From positions 1 to 64,000 of the forward strand of contig CANBNK010000013.1 in the NCBI GenBank assembly GCA_947371015.1: a stretch of 64,000 nucleotides of DNA, written 5' to 3'. The position numbers and the translations under genes were made by a program. The stretch is from Acetobacteraceae bacterium. GTDB lineage: Bacteria; Pseudomonadota; Alphaproteobacteria; Acetobacterales; Acetobacteraceae. The notes under the pieces are model-generated. The model was not told where the DNA came from. It worked only from the letters and a program-made list of their open reading frames with translations, and did no database searches. This document shows positions 10,427 to 21,079 of this stretch, piece by piece; the first letter of the stretch is position 1; every line of letters starts with the position of its first letter.

Positions 10427-12892
10427 TTAACCACGCAGGCTTGCCCCCGTGGCCTTCACCACGGCGGCCACCACCTTCTCCGCGACTGCCTCGATCGCGG
10501 CATCGGTCAGGGTGGCGTCGCGCGGTTGCAGCGTGACCTGCACGGCCAGCGAGACCTTGCCCTCCGGCAGCTTCTCACCGGCATAGCGGTCGAAGATCGC
10601 GGCCTCCACGATCAACGCCTTGTCGGCGCCCAACGCCGCCCGGCGCAACGCTTCGGCGCTGACGCCGGCGTCCACCAGAAACGCAAAATCGCGCCGCACC
10701 GGCTGGAAGGCCGGCAGGTCCGGCGCGCCCCGCTTGCGGCGCTTGGGGTCCGGAATGGCGTCGAGGAACACCTCGAACGCCACGGCGGGGCCGGTGATGT
10801 CGAGCGCGGCACGGACCTTGGGGTGGATTTCGCCAAACGTCGCCAGCACGGTCTTCGGCCCCTGCCGCACCACGCCGGACCGGCCGGGGTGGTAGAAGCC
10901 CGGCGCATCCGTGGTGACCTGCACGCCGGCCATCGGCACGCCAAGCGCTGCCAGCACCGCCAGCACATCGCCCTTGGCGTCCATGGCATCCACCGCGCGG
11001 CTGGCCTCCGCCCAATGGCGCGGGGTGTGGCCGACGCGCACGCCGGCGGCCACCTGCAACTGCGTGCCGGGCCGATAGGCGGCGCCGAGTTCGCTCAGCG
11101 CCACATCCGGGTAGCCGCGCGCGGCGTTGCGGCTGGCCGCCAGCAGCAGGCTGGCGACGGGGGTCGGCCGCATCTGGTCCAGGTCCGCGGCGATGGGGTT
11201 CTCGACGCGCAGGCTATCGGGAGTGTCCCCGAACAGCGCGGCGGTCCGGCCTTCCATGAAGCCATAGGTCACGCAGTCCAGCATGCCGCGCGCCGCCAGG
11301 GTCCGCCGGGCCAGCACCGCCCGCGCCTGGCGCGGCGACAGCGCCGCCGGCGGCACCGCCGAGGCAACCGGCAGCGAAACCGGCGGGATGGTGTTCAGCC
11401 CGCGGATGCGCAGCACTTCCTCGATCAGGTCGCATTCCGGCTCGATCGCGGCGCAGCCCTCGGCGGCCTTGGCGGCGCGCTCCGGCGGCAGTTCCGGCGC
11501 CTGGGTCAGCTCGCCCGCGGCGATGATGTCATTGCGCCAGCTGGGCACCGCCACCGTCACCTGTGCCGCGTCCTGCGCCACCACGCTGAAGCCGAGCCGT
11601 TCCAGGATGCCCACCGCTTCCGCTGGCAGTACCGTGGTGTCGCCGCCATAGCTGGCCAGGCGCTCGAACCGCAGGGTGGCGTTGCGCTGCCAGGCCGGCG
11701 GGGTGCCGGCGGCAGCGACTTCGCTGGCCTCGCCGCCGCAGAGTTGCAGGATGGTCTGCGTCGCCAGCTCCAGCGCCAGGGCGGGCAGTGCCTGGTCCAC
11801 GCCACGCTCGAAGCGGGCGCGGGCGTCGGTCCGCACGTCATGCCGCCGGCCCGAGAGCGCGATGCGGACGGGGTCGAAGATGGCGCATTCGATGAAGCAC
11901 TCGGTGGTGCCCGCGTCGCAGCCGGTCGGCTCGCCGCCGATGATGCCGCCCAGCGCCTCCGGGCCGCTCTCATCGGCAATGATGCCGTCTTCCGGCGTCA
12001 GCGCGTAGGTCTTGCCGTTCAGCGCCAGCAGGCTCTCGCCGTCCTGCGCCATGCGCATCGTCAGGGTACTGCCCTTTACCTTCGCCACGTCGAACACGTG
12101 CAGCGGCCGGCCGAGGCCGTAGGTGAACAGGTTGGTCACGTCCACCAGCGCGCTGATCGAGCGCTGGCCGATGGCGGAGAGCCAGTCCTGCAGCCACTTC
12201 GGCGAGGGGCCGTTCTTCACCCCCCGCACGGCACGGCCCAGCACATAGGCGCAGGCGCGCGGGTCCTCGATGCGCCAGGAGAGCGGGCTGGCATAGGCTG
12301 GGGTGATCGTGGGCGGCACCAGCGGCTTCAACCGGCCAAGCCCGGCCGCGGCCAGGTCCCGCGCCACGCCATGTACGCTCAGCGCGTCGCCGCGGTTGGG
12401 CGTGACGCTGATCTCGATGACCGGGTCGTCCATGCCGGCCCAGGCGGCGTAGCTGGCGCCGATCGGCGCATCCGCCGGCAGGTCGATGATGCCGCTGTGG
12501 TCCTCGCCCAGGCCGAGTTCGCGGGCCGAGCACATCATGCCCTCGGACTTCACGCCGCGGATTTCACCCACCTTCAGCACCGTGCCGGTGGCGGGGATGG
12601 TGTCGCCGGGCATGGCCAGCACACCCACCAGCCCGGTCCGCGCATTCGGCGCGCCGCAGACAACCGACAAAAGCTTGCCGTCGCCGGCATCCACGGTCAG
12701 TGCGCGCAGCCGGTCGGCATTCGGGTGCTGCGTCGCCTCCACCACGCGGGCAATGCGGAAGCTGGCCAGCGCGCGGGCCTTGTCCTCGACGCCCTCGACC
12801 TCCAGCCCGATGCTGTTCAGGCAGGCCAGGATTTCGTCCAGCGACGCTTCGGTTTCGAGATGCGTCTTCAGCCAGGAAAGCGGGAACTTCAT
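10427..12892 (-). CDS. pheT: Phenylalanyl-tRNA synthetase beta subunit
   Basis: MKFPLSWLKTHLETEASLDEILACLNSIGLEVEGVED; tRNA-binding, B3/B4, B5 and ferredoxin-like anticodon domains recognisable; start MKFPL. Confidence 0.97.
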   Translation of the reverse strand: MKFPLSWLKTHLETEASLDEILACLNSIGLEVEGVEDKARALASFRIARVVEATQHPNADRLRALTVDAGDGKLLSVVCGAPNARTGLVGVLAMPGDTIPATGTVLKVGEIRGVKSEGMMCSARELGLGEDHSGIIDLPADAPIGASYAAWAGMDDPVIEISVTPNRGDALSVHGVARDLAAAGLGRLKPLVPPTITPAYASPLSWRIEDPRACAYVLGRAVRGVKNGPSPKWLQDWLSAIGQRSISALVDVTNLFTYGLGRPLHVFDVAKVKGSTLTMRMAQDGESLLALNGKTYALTPEDGIIADESGPEALGGIIGGEPTGCDAGTTECFIECAIFDPVRIALSGRRHDVRTDARARFERGVDQALPALALELATQTILQLCGGEASEVAAAGTPPAWQRNATLRFERLASYGGDTTVLPAEAVGILERLGFSVVAQDAAQVTVAVPSWRNDIIAAGELTQAPELPPERAAKAAEGCAAIEPECDLIEEVLRIRGLNTIPPVSLPVASAVPPAALSPRQARAVLARRTLAARGMLDCVTYGFMEGRTAALFGDTPDSLRVENPIAADLDQMRPTPVASLLLAASRNAARGYPDVALSELGAAYRPGTQLQVAAGVRVGHTPRHWAEASRAVDAMDAKGDVLAVLAALGVPMAGVQVTTDAPGFYHPGRSGVVRQGPKTVLATFGEIHPKVRAALDITGPAVAFEVFLDAIPDPKRRKRGAPDLPAFQPVRRDFAFLVDAGVSAEALRRAALGADKALIVEAAIFDRYAGEKLPEGKVSLAVQVTLQPRDATLTDAAIEAVAEKVVAAVVKATGASLRG

Positions 12893-12893
12893 C

Positions 12894-13982
12894 TCACACA
12901 CCCTCCGCCAGGGAAGGCGGGCTCAAGGGGTCGCTGGCCCAATGCTTCAGCCAGCGCAGGTCGCTCTCATAGAAGGGCCGCAGGTCCGGCATGCCATGCT
13001 TCAGCATGGTGATCCGCTCGATCCCCATGCCGAAGGCAAAACCCTGCCATTCCCGCGGGTCGATGCCGCAATTGGCCAGTACCTTCGCATGCACCATGCC
13101 GGAGCCCAGAATCTCCAGCCAGTCGCTGCCCTTGCCGAGTTCGCCGGTCTTCCGGTTCCAGCCGATATCCACTTCCATCGACGGTTCGGTGAACGGGAAG
13201 TAGCTGGCGCGGAACCGCACCGGCAGGTCGCGAATGTCGAAGAAGGTGCGCAGGAAATCGATCAGGCAGCCCTTCAGGTGGCCGAGCGTGATCCCGCGGT
13301 CGATCACCAGGCCTTCGACCTGGTGGAACATCGGGCTGTGTGTCGCGTCGTGGTCCGCCCGCCAGGTGCGGCCCGGCGCGATGATGCGGATCGGCGGTTC
13401 CTGCCCCAGCATGGTGCGCGCCTGCACCGGGGAGGTATGCGTCCGCAGCACGGGGCGCCGGCCATCCGGCCCCGCCGGCAGGTAGAAGGTGTCGTGGTCC
13501 TGCCGTGCCGGGTGGTGGTCGGGGATGTTCAGCGCGCCGAAGTTCAGCCAGTCGCTCTCGATGTCCGGGCCTTCCGCCACCGCGAAGCCCATGGCGCCGA
13601 AGATCGCGGTGACCTCCTCCATGGTGCGGCTGATCGGGTGGATGCCGCCGGCTTCCGGCCCGGCGGGCGGGAAGGGGCGGGGCGGCAAGGTGACGTCCAG
13701 CCGCTCGGCCAGCAGGCGGGCGTCCAGCGCGGCGTCTTCCAGCGCGCCGCGGCGGCCCTCCACCAGGGCCTCCAACTCGCCTTTCAGCCGGTTGAGGCTG
13801 GCACCGCGCTCCTTGCGCGCCTCGGGCGCGATGCCGCCCAGGCCCTTCAGCAGCCCGGTCAGGCTGCCCGACTTGCCGAGCACGGCCACGCGCACCGCGT
13901 CCCAGGCGCGCAGGTCGGTGGCGGCGGCCAGTTGTGCGGCGGTGCCCTCGCGCAGGGCGGCCAGGTCGTCGGTTTCGCTCAT
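12894..13982 (-). CDS. pheS: Phenylalanyl-tRNA synthetase alpha subunit
   Basis: [86 protein letters not shown]. Confidence 0.98.
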   Translation of the reverse strand: MSETDDLAALREGTAAQLAAATDLRAWDAVRVAVLGKSGSLTGLLKGLGGIAPEARKERGASLNRLKGELEALVEGRRGALEDAALDARLLAERLDVTLPPRPFPPAGPEAGGIHPISRTMEEVTAIFGAMGFAVAEGPDIESDWLNFGALNIPDHHPARQDHDTFYLPAGPDGRRPVLRTHTSPVQARTMLGQEPPIRIIAPGRTWRADHDATHSPMFHQVEGLVIDRGITLGHLKGCLIDFLRTFFDIRDLPVRFRASYFPFTEPSMEVDIGWNRKTGELGKGSDWLEILGSGMVHAKVLANCGIDPREWQGFAFGMGIERITMLKHGMPDLRPFYESDLRWLKHWASDPLSPPSLAEGV

Positions 13983-14003
13983 GCTACTGCGTCCTGCACA
14001 CGT

Positions 14004-14031
14004 AAAAGGCCGCCTCCTCGCGGAAGCGGCC
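14004..14031 (-). terminator. Intrinsic terminator or attenuator immediately upstream of pheS
   Basis: Minus strand GGCCGCTTCC-GCGA-GGAGGCGGCC-TTTT: 10-bp stem (one G-U), GNRA tetraloop, U-tract; 21 nt before the pheS ATG. Confidence 0.8.
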
Positions 14032-14049
14032 CTCTCGTAACTGCGTTAC

Positions 14050-14162
14050 CCCTCACGGGGAAGACCCGGCAGGCGGTTTACCGCCAGCCGAGCCGCCGAA
14101 CGGCGGCCGCCGGTAGTCCGGCGTAGCCAAGGGCGCGGATGCGCCCGCCCGGCGACTGAGGG
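14050..14162 (-). promoter_or_regulatory. Candidate structured RNA leader of pheST (rplT-pheS intergenic)
   Basis: Closing helix CCCTCA/TGAGGG (14157-14162 with 14050-14055) around four perfect tetraloop hairpins at 14131-14146, 14108-14123, 14092-14107 and 14072-14085. Confidence 0.6.
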
Positions 14163-14173
14163 CCTATGGTTTG

Positions 14174-14545
14174 TCAGGCGGCCGGGGCCGCCTCACGCGC
14201 AGCGCGGGCCTTGTCAACCAGCGCGGCGAAGGTGGTGGGGTCGTCGAAGGCGATGGTCGCCATCACCTTGCGGTCCATCTCCACGCCCGCGGCCTTGATG
14301 CCGGCGATGAACTGGGAATAGGTCATCCCGTGTTCACGCACCGCGGCGTTGATGCGCTGGATCCACAGGCCGCGGAACTCGCGCTTCTTGTTGCGACGGT
14401 CGCGATAGGCGTATTGCAGCGCCTTCTCGACCCGCTGCAGCGCGGGGCGGAATGTCTTGGACGAGCGGCCTACATAGCCCTTGGCGAGCTTGAGGACCTT
14501 CTTGTGACGGGCATGGGCGGTTACGCCGCGCTTAACACGTGCCAT
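14174..14545 (-). CDS. rplT: 50S ribosomal protein L20
   Basis: [73 protein letters not shown]. Confidence 0.99.
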   Translation of the reverse strand: MARVKRGVTAHARHKKVLKLAKGYVGRSSKTFRPALQRVEKALQYAYRDRRNKKREFRGLWIQRINAAVREHGMTYSQFIAGIKAAGVEMDRKVMATIAFDDPTTFAALVDKARAAREAAPAA

Positions 14546-14558
14546 TTCTCAGCGCTCC

Positions 14559-14765
14559 TTACCGGCTCAGCCCATAGGGCAGCCACTGCATCACCGTGAT
14601 CGCGTCCTGGTGGCGCAGCACCTGATTACCGGTGTTCTGCCGCTTCACCTTGGACGAACGGGCGGACAGGTTGTGCCGCTTCTTGCCAGGGCCGGCGAGA
14701 ACCTTGCCGGTAGCGGTGATCTTGAAGCGCTTCTTTGCAGAAGACTTCGTCTTCATCTTGGGCAT
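14559..14765 (-). CDS. rpmI: 50S ribosomal protein L35
   Basis: [47 protein letters not shown]; internal ATG with AGGAGG RBS. Confidence 0.98.
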   Translation of the reverse strand: MPKMKTKSSAKKRFKITATGKVLAGPGKKRHNLSARSSKVKRQNTGNQVLRHQDAITVMQWLPYGLSR

Positions 14766-14889
14766 TTCGGACCTCCTATGCGGTCGTGGGTGCCTTCCCC
14801 GAAGGGAGGGCGGAACCGCGGCCTGGCATGCCCTACAAGCCAGTCGCGCGGGTGCCCGCAGGGTTGCCCCCACAGACGCGAAGGCGGGG

Positions 14890-14918
14890 GCTATAGCGGC
14901 GGCTGCCGCGGGATGCAA
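14890..14918 (-). promoter_or_regulatory. Sigma70-type promoter for rpmI-rplT
   Basis: Minus strand TTGCAT-N17-TATAGC, about 125 nt upstream of the rpmI start. Confidence 0.6.
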
Positions 14919-14935
14919 GCGGCGATGCAAGAGCC

Positions 14936-15030
14936 TGATCGGCTTAGGCGGAATCGCCGTAAGCCGTGAATCAGTCTCTCCAGCTACAAGCTTGGAGCGT
15001 GAGCGCGTCAGGCAGAAGCGATCACGCTCT
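14936..15030 (+). repeat. Dispersed palindromic intergenic repeat, copy 1
   Basis: GATCGGC..GGCGGAATCGCC..GTGAATCA...GAGCGTGAGCGCG...CGATCACGCTCT; two nested hairpins; same layout as 54973-55066. Confidence 0.6.
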
Positions 15031-15032
15031 AA

Positions 15033-15180
15033 CAGGCTGCCGAAATTCTACCACGGAAGGACAACAAAGGTTGCAATGGAATCCGTCCGGGCCTTTGCCT
15101 GAAACTTCCTGTCGCTCCGCGTCGGCGCCGCGAATCAATGTTGCGGCGTCCGGTGCCGAAAATCGAATTTCCGCAGCCTG
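15033..15180 (+). mobile_element. MITE-like element copy A (148 bp), flanked by CTAA direct repeats at 15029-15032 and 15181-15184
   Basis: TIR CAGGCTGCCGAAATT...AATTTCCGCAGCCTG (one mismatch); near identical to the reverse complement of 27037-27156 apart from a 28-bp insertion and 4 substitutions. Confidence 0.88.
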
Positions 15181-15204
15181 CTAAGCCCAACCGTGCTGCG
15201 GGCG

Positions 15205-16566
15205 CTATTCCAGCCCGACCAGGCCACGGGCGTAATCCCGCGCCTCGAACGGCCGCAGGTCCGCCGCCTTCTCGCCGACGCCGACGAAGTGGACCGGCAG
15301 CCCGAACTCCTGCGCCAGCGCCACCACCACGCCGCCCTTGGCCGAACCGTCCAGCTTGGTCACCGCCAGGCCGGAGACATCCACCATCTCCTTGAACACT
15401 TTTACTTGTTGCAGCGCGTTTTGGCCGGTGGTGGCGTCCAGCGTCAGCAGCACGGAATGCGGCGCGGTCGGGTCCACCCGGCGGATAACCCGTATAATTT
15501 TGCGCAGTTCTTCCATCAGGGCGGATTTGTTGTGCAGGCGGCCGGCGGTATCCACCAGCAGCACCTGGGTGCCGTCCGTGCGGGCCGCGGTCAGCGCATC
15601 GAAGGCCAGGCCGGCGGCGTCGGCGCCATGCTTGGCAGGGGCGTGGACGCGGGCGCCGGTGCGCTCGCCCCAGATCTGCAACTGCTCCACCGCGGCGGCG
15701 CGGAAGGTGTCACCGGCTACGAAGGCACAGCGCAGCCCCTCGGCGCGATACTGCTGCCCCAGCTTGGCGATGGTGGTGGTCTTGCCGGTACCGTTCACGC
15801 CGACCACCAGCACCACATGCGGCGCATGGCTGGGGTTGATCGGCATGGGCAGCGCGACAGGCGCCAGAATCTCGGCCAGTGCCTCGGCCAGCGCGGCCTT
15901 GACCTCCTCGTCCGTCACTTCCTTGCCGAAGCGGGTCTTGCGGAAACCCTCCACGATCCGGCGGCTGGCGGCCACGCCCAGGTCGGCCGAGATCAGCGTC
16001 TCCTCCAACTCCTCCAGCGCCGCCTCATCCAGCCGACGCTTCTTGAAGACGGCGGTGATGCTCTCGGTCAGCTTGGCCGTGGTGCGGGACAGCCCGGCCT
16101 TGAGGCGGGAGAACCAGCCGCCCTTCTGCTCGGGCTCGGGGTGGGGCTCAGGCTCACTGGTCGCCAGCGCCTCGGCGCCCTGCGGTGGCTCTGGCGTGGG
16201 CGGCGGCATGGCCGGGACCTGGTCGGCAGCGACCAGCTCGTACAGGCCGGGTGATGAAAAGGGCGGCGTCGCGGCCGGTACCGGGGCCAGGGCGGGTTCG
16301 CCGATGCCGATTGCCGGCGGCATGGGCGCGGAGGGCATCCCGGCTGGTGGCAACAGGCCCGGCGGCGGCGAGACGGTGGGTGCCGTGCCTTCCAGCGGTC
16401 CCTGCGTCGGCGCACCCTCGGGCAAAACTGGCGTTGTCGCGCCCGCTGACGGGACTGCTGTGGGCGCGCCAGCCGGCGATCCTTGTGTCGGCGCGCCTGC
16501 AGGCGCGACCGGCTCGGCCGCTTCCTCCTTGCCGCGAAGTCGGGTGATCCAGTCGCGCAGCGCCAT
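15205..16566 (-). CDS. ftsY: Signal recognition particle receptor FtsY with long Pro/Ala/Thr-rich N-terminal extension
   Basis: VVLVVGVNGTGKTTTIAKLGQQYRAEGLRCAFVAGDTFRAAAVEQL, VLLVDTAGRLHNKSALMEELRKI, TKLDGSAKGGVVVALAQEFGLPVHFVGVGE. Confidence 0.97.
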   Translation of the reverse strand: MALRDWITRLRGKEEAAEPVAPAGAPTQGSPAGAPTAVPSAGATTPVLPEGAPTQGPLEGTAPTVSPPPGLLPPAGMPSAPMPPAIGIGEPALAPVPAATPPFSSPGLYELVAADQVPAMPPPTPEPPQGAEALATSEPEPHPEPEQKGGWFSRLKAGLSRTTAKLTESITAVFKKRRLDEAALEELEETLISADLGVAASRRIVEGFRKTRFGKEVTDEEVKAALAEALAEILAPVALPMPINPSHAPHVVLVVGVNGTGKTTTIAKLGQQYRAEGLRCAFVAGDTFRAAAVEQLQIWGERTGARVHAPAKHGADAAGLAFDALTAARTDGTQVLLVDTAGRLHNKSALMEELRKIIRVIRRVDPTAPHSVLLTLDATTGQNALQQVKVFKEMVDVSGLAVTKLDGSAKGGVVVALAQEFGLPVHFVGVGEKAADLRPFEARDYARGLVGLE

Positions 16567-17846
16567 CAGGCGGTCTCCGCCAGCAGGCCGTGGGCATCGG
16601 CGCCGGTCACCCGCAGCCGCCGCAACTCGCCGGGGCTGGCACTGCCGGAAAGCAGCCGCAGCGGGGCGAACTGCGCGGTGTGGCCGCGGTCGGGGTGTTC
16701 AAACAACACGGTTTCCTCGGCGCCCAGGCGCGCGGTGTAGAGCCGAGACGCCTGCGCGGCGCCGGCGGCGCGCAGCCTGGCCGCGCGTTCCTTGCGCAGT
16801 GCCACCGGCACCTGCGGCATCCGTGCCGCCGGGGTGGAGGGTCGCGGCGAATACGGGAAGACGTGCAGGAAGCTGAGGTCCATCTCCGCCACCAGGTCCA
16901 GCGTCTGCTGGAACTCGGCCTCGCCCTCGGTCGGGAAGCCGGCGATCAGGTCGGCGCCGAAGACGATGCCCGGCCGCAGCGCCCGCGCCCGTTCGGCGAA
17001 GGCCAGCGCGTCGGTGCGCAGGTGGCGGCGCTTCATCCGCTTTAAAATCAGGTCGGCGCCATGCTGCACGGAGAGATGCAAATGCGGCATCAGCCGCGGC
17101 TCCTCGGCGATCAGCCGCCACAGGTCGGCATCCACCTCCACCGGGTCCAGCGAGGACAGGCGCAGCCGCGGCAGGTCCGGCACCAGCGCCAGCAGTCGGC
17201 GCACCATCTGGCCCAGGCTGGGCGCGCCCGGCAGGTCCGGCCCGTAGCTGGTGATGTCTACGCCGGTCAGCACCACCTCGTTGTAGCCATGCGCCACCAG
17301 GGCGCGCACCTGCTCGACGATGACGCCGATGGGCACGGAGCGCGACGGCCCGCGGCCAAAGGGGATGACGCAAAACGTACAGCGATGGTCGCAGCCCTGC
17401 TGCACCTGCACGAAGGCGCGCGCCCGATTGGCGAACTCGGTCACCAGGTGCGCTGCCGTCTCGGTGGCCGCCATGATGTCCGAGACCGGCGGCGCCGCGC
17501 CCAGCACCCAGGCTTCCGGCTTCAGCTTTTCCGCGTTGCCCAGCACGCGGGTCACGCCCGGGATTTCCGCCCACTTCTCCGGCGCGATCTGGGCGGCGCA
17601 GCCGGTGACGAGGATGGTCGCTTCCGGGTTTTCCCGCGCGGCCCGGCGGATCGCCTGGCGCGCCTGGCGCTCCGCCTCGGCGGTCACCGCGCAGGTATTC
17701 ACCACGATGGTGCGGACATGCCCGGCCTCGGTCGCCAGCGCGCGCATCGCCTCGCTCTCATAGGTGTTGAGCCGGCAGCCGAAGGTCAGCACCTGCACGC
17801 CCGCGGCGCCGCCGCTGGCCGCGCCTGCCAGGTCATGCTCGCTCAC
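16566..17846 (-). CDS. mtaB: tRNA t6A37 methylthiotransferase MtaB (radical SAM)
   Basis: [34 protein letters not shown] radical-SAM CxxxCxxC motif, C-terminal TRAM-like region. Confidence 0.94.
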   Translation of the reverse strand: MSEHDLAGAASGGAAGVQVLTFGCRLNTYESEAMRALATEAGHVRTIVVNTCAVTAEAERQARQAIRRAARENPEATILVTGCAAQIAPEKWAEIPGVTRVLGNAEKLKPEAWVLGAAPPVSDIMAATETAAHLVTEFANRARAFVQVQQGCDHRCTFCVIPFGRGPSRSVPIGVIVEQVRALVAHGYNEVVLTGVDITSYGPDLPGAPSLGQMVRRLLALVPDLPRLRLSSLDPVEVDADLWRLIAEEPRLMPHLHLSVQHGADLILKRMKRRHLRTDALAFAERARALRPGIVFGADLIAGFPTEGEAEFQQTLDLVAEMDLSFLHVFPYSPRPSTPAARMPQVPVALRKERAARLRAAGAAQASRLYTARLGAEETVLFEHPDRGHTAQFAPLRLLSGSASPGELRRLRVTGADAHGLLAETA

Positions 17847-18664
17847 AGCGTGATCTCGCCGAGGAAGCTGGTGGCGACGGGGCCGGTCATCAGCACGTGG
17901 TCATCGGCGCGCCATTCCATTTCCAGCACGCCGCCGGGCAATTCGACGCTGGCGCGGCGGCCGGTGAGCCCCCGGCGCGCGGCATTGACGATGGTGGCGC
18001 AGGCGCCGCTGCCGCAGGCCAGCGTCAGCCCGGCGCCGCGTTCCCAGATGATGAGTTTGATGCGGTCGGGCGCCAGCACCTGGGCGAAACCGATGTTGGC
18101 CCTGTCGGGGAAGACCGGGTGGCGTTCCAACTGCGGGCCCAGCGCCGCCACGTCCAGCGCGGCCAGGTCCTCCACGAAGAAGGTCGCGTGCGGGTTGCCC
18201 ATGCTGCATGCCGCCGGGTCTGCCACCGGGCCGAGCGCCAGCGGCACATGCAGCGTATCGGCCGGCGCGGCCAGCGGCACGTCCCGCCAGTCCAGCCGCG
18301 GCGCGCCCATATCGGCGCACCACAGCCCACCGGCCAGCCGCCGCACCGGCAGGTCGCCGGCGATGGTGCGTACCGTGACGCGGTCCCGCCCCAGCTCATC
18401 CGCCACCAGGCTGGCGATGCAGCGCGTGGCATTGCCGCAGGCCCCGGCCTCGGAGCCATCGGGGTTGCGGATGCGCATGAACACGTCGGCTTCCCCTGGC
18501 GCGCCCTCGGTCGTCTCCAGGATGATGACCTGGTCGCAGCCCACGCCGCGCTGCCGGTCGGCCACGCGGGCGGCCCGTTCGGGGGTCATGCCAAGGTCCG
18601 CCCGCCGCGCGTCGAACACGCAGAAGTCGTTGCCCAGGCCATGCATCTTGCGGAAGGGGGTCAT
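17843..18664 (-). CDS. dapF: Diaminopimelate epimerase
   Basis: [52 protein letters not shown] at 18664. Confidence 0.97.
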   Translation of the reverse strand: MTPFRKMHGLGNDFCVFDARRADLGMTPERAARVADRQRGVGCDQVIILETTEGAPGEADVFMRIRNPDGSEAGACGNATRCIASLVADELGRDRVTVRTIAGDLPVRRLAGGLWCADMGAPRLDWRDVPLAAPADTLHVPLALGPVADPAACSMGNPHATFFVEDLAALDVAALGPQLERHPVFPDRANIGFAQVLAPDRIKLIIWERGAGLTLACGSGACATIVNAARRGLTGRRASVELPGGVLEMEWRADDHVLMTGPVATSFLGEITL

Positions 18665-18839
18665 GCTGCGTTCCATATGCCCTGCCGGCCCCGCGGAAAA
18701 AAGCCCCGCTGCCGCAGCCCAGCCCTGCAACCGCGCCGGGCGAAGACACCGGCGGCGCGACCGGCGCCGTTTGGGGTACCACGGGGCGGCGCACGGCACC
18801 CTTCCGCTTCCGCGACGTCAGCCGGGCGGTGGCGCAGCC

Positions 18840-20492
18840 CTACCGCCGGAGGATGCCGCCCAGCACGTTGCGCAGCACCGCATTGGTGATCTGCCGCCCC
18901 ACCGTGCTGCCGACGCTGCGCGCCACGGATTTGGCGATCGCCTCGCCAACGCCCTGCCGCTTGCCGCCGCCCGAGAACACGTCCGTCCAACTGCCCGACG
19001 GCGCCGGGGCCTCCGGCGCCTGTTGGCGCGGTGCGGGCATGCGTGGCTGTGGCGGCATCGGCAAGGGGGCCGGCGCGGGGCGCGCGCCGCCGCCGGTGCT
19101 GGGCACGCTGCCGCCACCACCAGCGCCGGGTGCCGGCTGGGCCATGTTGCCCCAGGGGTTGTCGCGGCGCGTCGGCGCCGGCGTGGTCTGCTGCGGCCAT
19201 GGCTCGGCCGGGACCGTGGTCGCGCGGCCGGCCAGGCGCTCATAGGCGCTGTCGCGGTCCACCGCCGCCTCATACCGCCCGGCCAGCGGGCTGCGGGCGA
19301 TGATGGCGGCGCGTTCCTCGGCGGTAATGGCACCGATCCGGCTGCGCGGCGGGCAGATCAGCGCGCGTTCCACCGGGCTGGGCGTGCCATCCGCGGCCAG
19401 GGTGGAGACCAGCGCCTCGCCCACCGCCAACTCGCCGATCGCCTGTTCCACGTTGACGCGCGGGTTCGGCCGGAAGGTGCTGGCCGCCGCCTTCACCGCC
19501 TTCTGGTCCTGCGGCGTGAAGGCGCGCAGCGCGTGCTGCACCCGGTTGCCCAACTGTCCCAGCACGGTATGCGGCACGTCCAGCGGGTTCTGCGTGACGA
19601 AATAGACGCCGACCCCCTTGGAGCGGATCAGCCGCACCACCTGCTCCACCTTTTCCACCAGCGCCTTCGGCGCGTCGTTGAACAGCAGGTGGGCCTCGTC
19701 GAAGAAGAAAACCAGTTTTGGGCGTTCCAGGTCGCCAGCCTCGGGCAATTCCTCGAATAATTCTGACAGTAGCCACAGCAGGAAACACGCATAAAGCCGC
19801 GGCGACTGCACCAGCTTGTCGGCGGCCAGCACGTTGACGGCGCCGCGCCCGTCCGGCGTCAGCAGCATCATGTCGGCCAGGGCCAGGGCGGGTTCGCCGA
19901 AGAAGTGCTCGGCGCCCTGCTGTTCCAGTTGCAGCAGCTTCCGCTGGATGGTGCCGATGGTGGCCGTGCTGACCTGGCCATAATGCGCGCGCAGCGCATC
20001 GGCCTGGTCTGCCACATGGGTCAGCATGGCCCGCAGGTCCTTGAAGTCCAGCAGCAGCAGGCCTTCGTCATCGGCCAGCTTGAAGGCGATGCTCAGCACC
20101 CCCTCCTGCACCTCGTTCAGTTCCAGCATGCGGGCCAGCAGCAGCGGCCCCATCTCCGCCACCGTGGCGCGCAGCGGGTGACCCTGCTGGCCGAACACGT
20201 CCCAGAACACCACCGGCGCCGGCTCATAGCCGAAATCCGCCTCGCCCAGGTCGCGGGCGCGGGCTTCCAGCTTGGGGTTGGGCTTGCCTGGCTGGCTGAT
20301 ACCGGCCAGGTCGCCTTTCACATCGGCGCAGAACACCGGCACCCCGGCGCGGGAAAAGCCTTCGGCCAGCACCTGCAACGTGACGGTCTTGCCGGTGCCA
20401 GTGGCGCCGGCCACCAGGCCGTGGCGGTTGGCACGGGAAAGGGTCAGCAGGCACGGCGCCTCGCCCTTGCCGATGAGGATGCTGTCCGCCAT
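18840..20492 (-). CDS. HerA-like P-loop ATPase (DUF853 family)
   Basis: [96 protein letters not shown]; start MADSILIG. Confidence 0.93.
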   Translation of the reverse strand: MADSILIGKGEAPCLLTLSRANRHGLVAGATGTGKTVTLQVLAEGFSRAGVPVFCADVKGDLAGISQPGKPNPKLEARARDLGEADFGYEPAPVVFWDVFGQQGHPLRATVAEMGPLLLARMLELNEVQEGVLSIAFKLADDEGLLLLDFKDLRAMLTHVADQADALRAHYGQVSTATIGTIQRKLLQLEQQGAEHFFGEPALALADMMLLTPDGRGAVNVLAADKLVQSPRLYACFLLWLLSELFEELPEAGDLERPKLVFFFDEAHLLFNDAPKALVEKVEQVVRLIRSKGVGVYFVTQNPLDVPHTVLGQLGNRVQHALRAFTPQDQKAVKAAASTFRPNPRVNVEQAIGELAVGEALVSTLAADGTPSPVERALICPPRSRIGAITAEERAAIIARSPLAGRYEAAVDRDSAYERLAGRATTVPAEPWPQQTTPAPTRRDNPWGNMAQPAPGAGGGGSVPSTGGGARPAPAPLPMPPQPRMPAPRQQAPEAPAPSGSWTDVFSGGGKRQGVGEAIAKSVARSVGSTVGRQITNAVLRNVLGGILRR

Positions 20493-20659
20493 GTCTCCGC
20501 TCCCGACCAAATCTTTCCCATAATGGCGGCGTCGCAGCCGGGGGGCAAAGGGCGGGCGCGGCGGCGACGTGCGAGGGTCAGAACGGCGGGCACATGTTCG
20601 CCGCCCCGCAACTTGTGAATAATTCAGAATTAATCGGAGTTCGGACTCAACCATCCGCG

Positions 20660-21079
20660 ATGAGGAACGCCTTCATGCGACCGCCCGGCCTTGCCACCCT
20701 GGGCTTGCTACCGCTCGCCGCCTGCTCCACCGAAGGCATGGTCACCGGTGCAACCAGCGCTGCGCCCCTGCCGCGCGCTGCCGCCTGGTTGGTCACCGCC
20801 CATGGCTGCGAGGATGCCAGCCTGTGCGAAACCATGCGTCTTGCGGTTGCGCAGCAGGTTCTTGGCGCCGGTCTCGCTGAGCGCATGGCTGTCGCTGGCC
20901 AACCGGCCGACCGGGCGTTGGATATTCAGGTCACCCAGGTGCGGGCAGTCTCCGGCACCGCGCGGGTGATGCTGGGCGCCATGGCAGGGCGCAATGTGGT
21001 TGCCGCGACCAATACGGTGCGCGCGCCCGACGGGACGACGCTGCGCAGCTTCAAGGTGGAAAGCGCCTCGGCCCGCTGA
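20660..21079 (+). CDS. Predicted lipoprotein, function unknown
   Basis: [13 protein letters not shown] lipobox-like N-terminus; 139 aa. Confidence 0.6.
   Translation: MRNAFMRPPGLATLGLLPLAACSTEGMVTGATSAAPLPRAAAWLVTAHGCEDASLCETMRLAVAQQVLGAGLAERMAVAGQPADRALDIQVTQVRAVSGTARVMLGAMAGRNVVAATNTVRAPDGTTLRSFKVESASAR

Noticed and set aside
10526-13012. 828-aa ORF on the plus strand
   Set aside because: Shadow of pheT/pheS on the opposite strand
13983-14173. Classical Phe leader peptide (pheM-like) upstream of pheS
   Set aside because: No ATG/GTG ORF with consecutive Phe codons found on the minus strand; retained only as a structural attenuator candidate
17061-19760. 899-aa ORF on the plus strand
   Set aside because: Shadow of mtaB, dapF and the HerA-like gene; low-complexity antisense translation
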